The notes under the pieces were generated by a model. The model was not told the origin of the DNA. It worked only from the letters and a program-made list of their open reading frames with translations, and did no database searches. DNA of 6,329 nt, from NCBI GenBank assembly GCA_003646935.1, contig QMLW01000122.1, positions 1 through 6,329 on the forward strand. The letters are read 5' to 3'. This document shows, one piece after another, positions 1 to 6,067 of the stretch. Made by a program: the position numbers and the translations under genes. The stretch comes from Deltaproteobacteria bacterium. Lineage in GTDB: Bacteria; Desulfobacterota; DSM-4660; Desulfatiglandales; B25-G16. Position 1 is the stretch's first letter. Each line of letters starts with the position of its first letter.

Positions 1-826
1 CTATATCGGTTAAACCTATCTTCTTCATATCGACACAGACCATAGACTCATCAGCGGGGAAAAAGGTCTTATGGGGATTCTGAACCTTCAGGGTATGAAT
101 GATCCCTATTTCCGTCCCGATGATAAATTCCCTGTTGCGGGAGGTTCTCACATACTCGAGCATTCCCGAGGTGCTCTTGACCTCATCTGCCAGGTCTATT
201 ACCTCTGGCCTACACTCGGGATGGGCCAAGAACTGGGCCTGGGGGTGGCCCTCCTTGACCTTTCTCGCCTGATCGGCCGTCAAAGTATCGTGGTAGGGGC
301 AGAACCCCTCCCAGTAGATGATCCGCTTATCGGTATATCTCTGGGTATAGAGTGCGAGGTTCTTATCCGGGGTCATGAGGATGGTATCATGCTCTATCAG
401 GGAGTTCACCACCTGGACGGCATTGGCAGATGTGCAGCAGATATCACTTTCTGCCTTGACTGATGCGGGAGAGTTGACATAGCTCACCACTGGTACATCG
501 GGCAACTCAGCCTTTTTTTCGTGTAATGATTCAGCGGTTATCATATCGGCCATGGGACACCCGGCTGATAGCACGGGGAGCAGTACCACCTTATCAGGGC
601 AAAGGATAGAGGCCGTCTCAGCCATAAAATGAACCCCAGAGAAGACAATTACCTCGGCATCGGTGTTGGATGCCTCAATGGACAGCCCGAGGGAGTCTCC
701 CGTGAGATCGGCAATATCCTGTATTTCCGGCCTTTGATAGTTATGTACGAGGAGGATAGCGTGCCTTTCCGTGAGCAGATGCCTTATTCGTGCCTGTAGA
801 GTTCTTATATCCACTGTAGTGCTCAA
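1..826 (-). CDS. nadA: Quinolinate synthase NadA (3' end cut by window edge)
   Basis: Condenses iminoaspartate with dihydroxyacetone phosphate to give quinolinate, the de novo NAD precursor, in the cytoplasm with an oxygen-sensitive [4Fe-4S] cluster. Translating the minus strand from 826 gives 275 uninterrupted codons running off position 1. The family signatures are in order: HNYQRPE at residues 28-34, GDSL at 43-46, SGVHFMAET at 63-71, SAGCPMADM at 87-95, SYVNSPASVKAESD near 115-128, WEGFCPYHD at 172-180, HPECRPEV at 202-209, GTEIGIIH near 237-244 and VCVDMKKI at 263-270. The three cluster cysteines expected for NadA are Cys90, Cys176 and Cys264. Only some 25-40 C-terminal residues should be missing. 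The start is uncertain: an in-frame TAA (827-829) blocks extension, leaving TTG at 826 or GTG at 814, and neither has a well-spaced Shine-Dalgarno sequence. The AGGAGA at 858-863 is about 31 nt upstream of the TTG, which is too far. Identity is secure. Confidence 0.96.
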   Translation of the reverse strand, partial: MSTTVDIRTLQARIRHLLTERHAILLVHNYQRPEIQDIADLTGDSLGLSIEASNTDAEVIVFSGVHFMAETASILCPDKVVLLPVLSAGCPMADMITAESLHEKKAELPDVPVVSYVNSPASVKAESDICCTSANAVQVVNSLIEHDTILMTPDKNLALYTQRYTDKRIIYWEGFCPYHDTLTADQARKVKEGHPQAQFLAHPECRPEVIDLADEVKSTSGMLEYVRTSRNREFIIGTEIGIIHTLKVQNPHKTFFPADESMVCVDMKKIGLTDI

Positions 827-1033
827 TTAAAAAGTTGGCTTTTTACTTGCTGATTGTTCTCCTGCATGGGTCAGACAACACAGTCGGCATAAGGCATAAA
901 GATCAAGGTTTATTCTTTTTTTCCCTGCGCCTTGGACTTTACGCCTTTTAATCATGAACATTCTCATTGCTTGAGACATGGAAAAAATGATCAAAGTTAA
1001 TACAAAGTTGAAGCACGTTTAAACTATGTTTGG
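827..1033. other. Intergenic gap between nadA and the acyltransferase gene
   Basis: This AT-rich stretch lies between two minus-strand genes. It holds the long imperfect hairpin at 891-947, two GGCATAA heptamers, a T-rich run around 916-922, a pair of CAAAGTT repeats at 992-998 and 1003-1009, and a GTTTAAAC palindrome near 1017-1024. I found no convincing promoter pair for nadA and no classical minus-strand terminator (stem followed by a T run) for the acyltransferase gene. A 50-codon minus-strand reading frame (827-979) crosses it but has no ribosome binding site and looks like chance. Confidence 0.6.
886..949. repeat. Long imperfect inverted repeat with degenerate heptamers
   Basis: The arms 891-908 and 930-947 are 18 nt each and pair over 15 Watson-Crick positions plus one G-T wobble (903/935), with mismatches only at 896/942 and 902/936. 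The loop is 21 nt (909-929) and pyrimidine-rich. The left arm overlaps two tandem copies of GGCATAA (886-892 and 893-899), and the right arm contains the related TTACGCC, which is the complement of GGCGTAA. Four T follow the right arm (946-949), so a weak terminator is possible on the plus strand, but no plus-strand gene lies upstream. On the minus strand the stem is not followed by a T run. It may be a dispersed intergenic repeat or a processing or attenuation structure in a minus-strand transcript ahead of nadA. Confidence 0.6.
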
Positions 1034-2005
1034 CTAAGCCTTGCCCAGCCCCCGTTTGAAGTTCTCCACCAAGTCAAGGGGATTGTTTGTGCGGTAGAGA
1101 TCCTCAAGTCCGGGAATATCCTTCCACCTCCTGTGTACCCAAAACCAATGGTGAGGAAACCGCCTGATGTAGCCCTCGAATATCCTATTCAGTTTCCGGG
1201 TGTTTATCTTCAGATCGTGTGCCTCGTTCGAGGTATGGGCAAGCTCGAGGGGCTCATTTATCTCCATTCGATACCTGCCGGTGCCTCTCCTTACCACGAA
1301 TACCGGTACGATGCCGGCCCCAGTGCGCCGGGCGAGCAGCGGTGCGGTTACATGGGTTTGCGAGGGAATGTCGAAGAAATCCACCACAATTCCGTGCCTG
1401 CCAACTATCGGGTTGCCACCCGCTTTCTGGTCGGCGAGGGTTGCGAGCACTGTATTTAAGGGAAGCAACGCAAGCATCCTCTTTATTGCCCCATCGGGCC
1501 TTATGGTGATCGCATTATGGGCCTTCACAATGGATCTGAAGAATCGCTCGAGGTAGGGGTTGTCCAGCTCCCGTATGATCGCACCCCGTGGAGGGATATT
1601 CAGGTAGCATAGATACCTGATAAGAATAAAATTTCCGAAATGCCCCGACACCACTAATGTGCCCCTGCCCCTTTGTACGGATTTCATGAGATGGGACAAC
1701 CCCGTAATCTCTATGAACTCTCGATAATTCTCTGGATTCGCAACCTTATGGAGCTTTAAGAGCTCTAGGATATGGGTGGCCAGGTACTCGCAGCTCTCCC
1801 TTGCCAGGGCCTTTCTCCCCTCTTTATCCAAAGCCCTTCCGAACACCACACAGATGTTGGCGTTGATGATCCTTCGCCGACGTCTATCCATATGGTAGTA
1901 TGCCCTGCCTGCCAGCCTCCCGAGGGGGGAAATAAGCCTGAAGGGCAGGAGGTAGACCATCATAAGGAATGACCGGAATGTCAAGTAGACCAAAAAGTCG
2001 AACAT
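1034..2005 (-). CDS. LpxL/HtrB-family lysophospholipid/lipid A acyltransferase, atypical active site
   Basis: Member of the lipid A acyltransferase family (Pfam Bact_lip_A_acyltr), which transfers acyl chains to lipid A precursors or other lysolipids at the inner face of the inner membrane. The product is 323 residues, normal for the family. It has a hydrophobic N-terminal anchor (about residues 3-30), the core SGHFGNF around His122, ELDNPYLERFF near 140-155, ADQ at 191-193, VDFFDIPSQT near 203-212, LLARRTGAGIVPVFVVR, and a C-terminal WFWVHRRWK (about 287-295). The catalytic HX4(D/E) motif reads HFGNFI, so the acidic partner is replaced by Ile127; activity or mechanism may therefore differ. 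I chose ATG 2005 because GAGGGAAGGG (2012-2021) sits about 6 nt upstream; a TTG at 2041 would add 12 polar residues without support. Divergent from amrS. The exact acceptor cannot be told from sequence. Confidence 0.9.
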   Translation of the reverse strand: MFDFLVYLTFRSFLMMVYLLPFRLISPLGRLAGRAYYHMDRRRRRIINANICVVFGRALDKEGRKALARESCEYLATHILELLKLHKVANPENYREFIEITGLSHLMKSVQRGRGTLVVSGHFGNFILIRYLCYLNIPPRGAIIRELDNPYLERFFRSIVKAHNAITIRPDGAIKRMLALLPLNTVLATLADQKAGGNPIVGRHGIVVDFFDIPSQTHVTAPLLARRTGAGIVPVFVVRRGTGRYRMEINEPLELAHTSNEAHDLKINTRKLNRIFEGYIRRFPHHWFWVHRRWKDIPGLEDLYRTNNPLDLVENFKRGLGKA

Positions 2006-2031
2006 CGTGTGCCCTTCCCTCGATCGATATT

Positions 2032-2060
2032 GATGTAGCAACTTGGGATAGCTACGTCAA
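2032..2060 (-). promoter_or_regulatory. Candidate promoter of the acyltransferase gene
   Basis: On the minus strand, TTGACG (2055-2060) matches the sigma-70 -35 box at five of six positions and lies 17 bp from a poor -10, TACATC (2032-2037). Transcription would begin around 2025, giving a leader of about 20 nt that includes the Shine-Dalgarno sequence. A short inverted repeat, GTAGC (2035-2039) and GCTAC (2051-2055), fills the spacer. The -10 match is weak, so this is tentative. Confidence 0.3.
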
Positions 2061-2130
2061 CAAGGAAAACTGCTTAACATCTGACTTTGAATCCACTGTG
2101 ATCAGTTGAGGTATAACGGCAAAGCATTTC

Positions 2131-2173
2131 TTGACAGCGAGTTGTTTTAGCAGTAATTTTTTATAGTTATAAT
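2131..2173 (+). promoter_or_regulatory. Candidate promoter region of amrS and the kinase
   Basis: A perfect TTGACA (2131-2136) is followed after 17 bp by a weak -10, TAATTT (2154-2159). A perfect TATAAT lies at 2168-2173, but 31 bp from that -35 and with only poor -35 matches (for example TTTTAG at 2145-2150) at proper spacing. These may be two overlapping promoters, or the TATAAT may work with an activator. Either would start transcription about 60-75 nt before the amrS ATG. A palindrome, GGGAT-G-ATCCC (2185-2195), lies just downstream. Confidence 0.4.
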
Positions 2174-2238
2174 ACCACTATGGGGGGATGATCCCGTAAG
2201 AGGGACATTCTGCAAGCCATTCTCTGAAAGGCGGGACC

Positions 2239-3252
2239 ATGAAAGAAGCCATGCTGTATGAAAAGCTCGATGACACCAAGGTCCAGTGTAATCTCTGCAG
2301 CCACCGGTGTACTATACGAGAGGGGAGCTACGGTATCTGCGGGGTACGGCAGAATGTCGGTGGAACCCTTTTTAGCCTTGTCTACGATAAGATTATCGCC
2401 GCCAATGTCGATCCCATTGAGAAAAAGCCCCTCTTTCACTTTTACCCGGGTTCAAGGGCGTACTCCGTTGCCACTGTGGGGTGCAATTTCACCTGCAAGC
2501 ACTGTCAAAATGCCGACATATCGCAGTTTACGCAGGGGAGAAAGGGATATATCGCGGGCGATACCATCAGCCCTGAGGATATAGTAAGAGATGCTGAACG
2601 CTCGGGGTGTACATCCATCGCTTACACCTATACGGAGCCCACCATTTTCTTCGAGCTTTCCTTTGATACGGCTGCCCTCGCCCATACAAAGGGGATCAAG
2701 AATGTGTTCGTGAGCAATGGATACATGACCCCTGAGGCCCTCAAGGAGATCTCCCCCTATCTTGATGGCATTAATATCGACCTCAAGGCCTTTACCGATA
2801 CATTCTACAAAAAGATATGCGGCGCTCGTCTCGAGCCGGTGTTGGGGACCATCAAGCTCGCCAAAGAGCTCGGCATATGGGTCGAGGTAACCACGCTCGT
2901 TATCCCAACGCTCAATGATAGCGCGAGCGAGTTGGAGCAGATAGCCGAATTCATCAACGGGGTGGATAGCGATATCCCCTGGCATATCTCACAATTCTAT
3001 CCCACGTATCAATTGACCCAACTTCCGCGCACGCCAGTAGAGACGTTACACATGGCCAGAGACAGAGGAATGCAGGCCGAACTCCATTACGTATATGAGG
3101 GAAACGTGCCCGGAAGGGGAAACGAGAACACGTACTGCTATAGGTGTGGAGGCCTATTGATCGAGCGGTGGGGGTATTCCATACTCAAGAGTACCATTGA
3201 GGATGGGCACTGTCCCACATGCAAGGCTTCTATCGCAGGGGTCGGTTTATAG
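2239..3252 (+). CDS. amrS: AmmeMemoRadiSam-system radical SAM enzyme AmrS
   Basis: Radical SAM protein of the AmrS type, named because its gene often travels with AMMECR1 and MEMO genes; its reaction is not established as far as I know. The 337 residues match the family end to end: an N-terminal cysteine cluster (Cys17, Cys20, Cys24, Cys34) with CNLCSHRC and GICGVRQN; ANVDPIEKKPLFHFYPGS at about 55-72; ATVGCNFTCKHCQN, whose CX3CX2C (Cys82, Cys86, Cys89) binds the [4Fe-4S] cluster that cleaves SAM; YTYTEPTIFFE near 134-144; NIDLKAF near 178-184; and WHISQFYPTY near 249-258. The C-terminus has YVYEGNVPG and two CXXC pairs (300/303, 325/328) resembling a zinc or iron ribbon. The ATG is preceded by AAAGGCGGG (about 2227-2235), a modest Shine-Dalgarno sequence. 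No AMMECR1 or MEMO gene lies in the window. It is divergent from the acyltransferase gene and 48 bp ahead of the kinase, so possibly co-transcribed with it. Confidence 0.93.
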   Translation: MKEAMLYEKLDDTKVQCNLCSHRCTIREGSYGICGVRQNVGGTLFSLVYDKIIAANVDPIEKKPLFHFYPGSRAYSVATVGCNFTCKHCQNADISQFTQGRKGYIAGDTISPEDIVRDAERSGCTSIAYTYTEPTIFFELSFDTAALAHTKGIKNVFVSNGYMTPEALKEISPYLDGINIDLKAFTDTFYKKICGARLEPVLGTIKLAKELGIWVEVTTLVIPTLNDSASELEQIAEFINGVDSDIPWHISQFYPTYQLTQLPRTPVETLHMARDRGMQAELHYVYEGNVPGRGNENTYCYRCGGLLIERWGYSILKSTIEDGHCPTCKASIAGVGL

Positions 3253-3300
3253 GGGCTCTTGATAGGGCAATCCCATTTCCCTGAAAAGGCGAACGAGAAC

Positions 3301-6063
3301 ATGGATAAAGAACCCAGGGTTACATTCGGCATCGGAAGAAAGCTGCTTCTCTACTTCCTCATGCTGTCCCTTGTGCCCGTCATAATGGGCGGGAGCATCG
3401 CCTTCACCATCTCAAGGAATCAGCTTGAAGAGAACACGAAGGCCCACTTGAGCGATCTCGCCAGGGATTGTGGAAGGAAGATATCCTATTACGTGAGCTC
3501 CCGATATCAGGACATCAAGATCCTCTCCCAGGCAGAGGTGCTTAAGGGCAATAACAGGGAGGCAATGCAGGCCTATATCGAAGAGGTTGACGCGGCATAC
3601 CCTTATTACAAGGCAATTTCCGTGCTTGATCCAAATGGAGCCATCATAGCGTGTACGCGGAGAGAGCTCGTAGGGGAATCAAGAGCGGATACCATATGGT
3701 TTCAGAGAACACGGCAAACTACGCACGGCGAGGTGGTAGCCCTGGATGCCTATCGTTCGGAAACGGCAGGGTGGGATATGGTGATCGGATTCAATACACC
3801 CATCACCGATAGGGATAAGAAAGAGGTCGTCGGCATTTTGGCTACCAGGGTAAATATGGATCACATTATCGAGAGGGTACGGGTGCTGGATGAGAGATCC
3901 CTCGGCGATAACCACGCGTATTTACTTAACCGACGGGGAGAGATAATAGCGGGACCGGATAAAAGCGAATTTCTCACGGCTCACCGCCTCCTTGCCTACC
4001 CGGTAGTCAAGGATTTGCTCGCGGGTAGAACAGGGATCTCGGAGTATACCAATGACAGGGGTGAGGATGTCATCAGCGCCAGGTACGCGTTAGAGGGCGA
4101 TGGCGGTTTTGACGGCTGGGGCTGGGGCATTATCGTCACCCAATCCGTTTCAGAGGCCTTTAAGGCGGCCTATGAAATACGAAGCACCATGATTGCCTTG
4201 GCAGTGATTATCGCGCTGTTGGTGGCGATCTTCGCCCTGTTCATCTCCAGGCGGTTTTCACGGCCGATTACCGAGGTGTCCAGATCTGCGGCGAGAATCT
4301 CACAGGGAAATCTGGAACCCATTACCATTGACTACCGTCCACGAGATGAAATAGGCGAGCTCGTGCACGCATTCAATACGATGACCGAGGATTTACACAG
4401 GACCACCGTGTCTCGTGACTCCCTGGCCAGGGAGATCGTAGAACGGAAGAAGGCGGAGGAGAAGATCGAGCACCTTAACCTCGTGCTTCGTGCAATAAGG
4501 AATGTAAACCAGATCATCACCAAGGAGCGGGAGCATGGTAGGCTCCTGAAGGGAGCGTGCAACAACCTCATTGAGAACCGGGGCTATCACAATGCATGGA
4601 TTGGGCTGATCGATGACTCTGGAGGAATTACGGCTGCTGCTGAGGCAGGGCTAGGCGAGGATTTCCAACCGATGGAGGAATTGCTGAAAAAGGGCGAGTT
4701 ACCTGAATGCGTTCAGAGGGTTTTGACGGAGGGGGAGGTGGTGGTAATAGAGGATCCCGCATCCTCCTGCACGGATTGTCCCCTTTCAGCCCTGCACAAG
4801 GATGGAGGGGCTATTGCCGCACGGCTCGAGTATGGAGACACGGTCTACGGGCTGCTGTCCGCTTCAATCCCTAGGGCGTTCGTTAGCGATGAGGAGGAAC
4901 AAAACCTATTCAGGGAGGTTGCCAACGACATTGCCCTCGCCCTCCATGGCTTGGAGCTGGAGGAGCAACGTGAACGGGCAGAGGATTCCCTGAGAAAGAG
5001 CGAGGAAAAGCTAAAAAATATACTACAGGGTTCGCCTATTCCCACCTTCGTTCTTGATAGCGATCATAGGATTACTTACTGGAACAGGGCCCTGGAGGAG
5101 TACAGCGGGATAAGGGCGGAGGAGATAGTTGGAAGCGATCAACATTGGAAGGCCTTCTATGATGAGCGGAGGCCATGCATGGCCGATCTGCTGATAGATG
5201 AGCGGGTAGCTGATATTGCGAATTGGTATCCGGGAAAATGTAAGCCCTCTGATATAATCGAGGGAGCATATGAGGCCATAGATTATCTTTCCCGGATGGA
5301 GAAATGGCTCTTCTTTACTGCGGCGCCCATGAAGGATGTACAGGGAAGGCTGATCGGTGCCGTAGAAACCCTTCAGGATATCACCGAGTCGAAAAAGGCC
5401 GAGGAGCAGATAAAGTATCTATCCAGACAGATCATCAACATACAGGAAAAGGAGAGGGAGTCATTATCCAGGGAGATTCACGACAACATAGGACAACTTT
5501 TGGTTACGCTCAAGATGGGTATCTTCAGGATGAATAAGAAGGTACCAAAAAAGCTCCTCGGCATTAAGGATCAAATAAACGAGCTCTCCTCACTCGTGAA
5601 TAAAACGATCAGGGAAATCAGGGGGCTCTCGCATGCGCTTCATCCACCGGTCATTGAAGACCTAGGGCTCACCTCCGCCATCGAGGAACTCTGCCAGGAT
5701 TTTAAATCCTACTCGGAGATCCGAATGAAATGGGATATTGACCCAATCGAGAGACCACTTCAGCCCATGACCAATATAACCATCTATAGGATGTTCCAAG
5801 AGGGGCTCCATAATATCTTGAAGCACAGCAGGGCAACGGAGGTATACGTGCGCCTCATCTCCAGGGACAATACCATAGAGGCCATCATAGAGGACAACGG
5901 CATAGGTTTTGTCGTGGATGATGTGTTTGCCCCTTCACCCAACAGGAGAGCTCTCGGTCTTATAAGCATGAGGGAACGATTGGCCCTCATCGGAGCCGTC
6001 CTGGAGGTGTTCTCAGCTCCGGGAAAGGGTACCAAGCTCATCGTTTCAATAGATACGCAGTAA
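3301..6063 (+). CDS. Membrane sensor histidine kinase, dCache-HAMP-GAF-PAS-HisKA_3-HATPase
   Basis: A 920-residue NarX/DegS-type sensor kinase that should autophosphorylate and pass phosphate to a NarL-type regulator. TM1 is at about 15-37, an extracytoplasmic double-Cache-like sensor spans about 38-295 (SVLDPNGAIIACT, AYLLNRRGEIIAGP, GWGWGIIVTQ), and TM2 is at about 297-317. HAMP follows to about 370 (RDEIGELVHAFNTM), then a short coiled coil, GAF (about 395-550) with a CTDC pair (Cys490, Cys493), a second coiled coil, and PAS (about 571-697; WLFFTAAP from Trp669). The HisKA_3 dimerisation helix carries REIHDNIGQ with phospho-acceptor His727. The ATPase has Asn838 in QEGLHNILKHS, EDNGIGF around Asp865 and ALGLISMRERL near Gly886. 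All catalytic boxes look intact. ATG 3301 is preferred: AAAAGG lies 11 nt upstream and TM1 follows normally; TTG 3259 would add 14 polar residues with a cramped GGGG site. Ligand unknown; Cache domains usually bind small molecules such as carboxylates or amino acids. Confidence 0.93.
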   Translation: MDKEPRVTFGIGRKLLLYFLMLSLVPVIMGGSIAFTISRNQLEENTKAHLSDLARDCGRKISYYVSSRYQDIKILSQAEVLKGNNREAMQAYIEEVDAAYPYYKAISVLDPNGAIIACTRRELVGESRADTIWFQRTRQTTHGEVVALDAYRSETAGWDMVIGFNTPITDRDKKEVVGILATRVNMDHIIERVRVLDERSLGDNHAYLLNRRGEIIAGPDKSEFLTAHRLLAYPVVKDLLAGRTGISEYTNDRGEDVISARYALEGDGGFDGWGWGIIVTQSVSEAFKAAYEIRSTMIALAVIIALLVAIFALFISRRFSRPITEVSRSAARISQGNLEPITIDYRPRDEIGELVHAFNTMTEDLHRTTVSRDSLAREIVERKKAEEKIEHLNLVLRAIRNVNQIITKEREHGRLLKGACNNLIENRGYHNAWIGLIDDSGGITAAAEAGLGEDFQPMEELLKKGELPECVQRVLTEGEVVVIEDPASSCTDCPLSALHKDGGAIAARLEYGDTVYGLLSASIPRAFVSDEEEQNLFREVANDIALALHGLELEEQRERAEDSLRKSEEKLKNILQGSPIPTFVLDSDHRITYWNRALEEYSGIRAEEIVGSDQHWKAFYDERRPCMADLLIDERVADIANWYPGKCKPSDIIEGAYEAIDYLSRMEKWLFFTAAPMKDVQGRLIGAVETLQDITESKKAEEQIKYLSRQIINIQEKERESLSREIHDNIGQLLVTLKMGIFRMNKKVPKKLLGIKDQINELSSLVNKTIREIRGLSHALHPPVIEDLGLTSAIEELCQDFKSYSEIRMKWDIDPIERPLQPMTNITIYRMFQEGLHNILKHSRATEVYVRLISRDNTIEAIIEDNGIGFVVDDVFAPSPNRRALGLISMRERLALIGAVLEVFSAPGKGTKLIVSIDTQ

Positions 6064-6067
6064 CGTC

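Noticed and set aside
71..463. A 130-codon plus-strand reading frame.
   Set aside because: It lies wholly antisense to nadA, whose minus-strand translation carries clear family motifs over the same bases.
829..844. A short inverted repeat, AAAAAG-TTGG-CTTTTT, at the 5' end of nadA as a possible terminator.
   Set aside because: The stem is only 6 bp, almost all A-T, and it overlaps the region just upstream of the nadA start where a terminator would make no sense.
827..979. A 50-codon minus-strand reading frame ending at the TAA directly before, and in frame with, the nadA TTG start.
   Set aside because: No Shine-Dalgarno sequence; it reads through the hairpin and heptamer repeats and gives a Lys/Arg- and Cys-rich sequence unlike any NadA extension. 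NadA is complete at its N-terminus without it.
2006..2041. A TTG start at 2041 for the acyltransferase, adding 12 residues.
   Set aside because: The added residues are polar and unlike the family start, and the ATG at 2005 has a well-spaced Shine-Dalgarno sequence.
2035..2055. An inverted repeat, GTAGC and GCTAC, around an 11-nt loop as an operator for the acyltransferase gene.
   Set aside because: Five-base arms are expected by chance in a 200-bp region; noted only within the tentative promoter.
3259..3300. A TTG start at 3259 for the sensor kinase.
   Set aside because: It adds 14 polar residues before the usual short basic N-terminus, and its purine run (3251-3255) is only 3 nt away. ATG 3301 fits better, though the matter is not settled.
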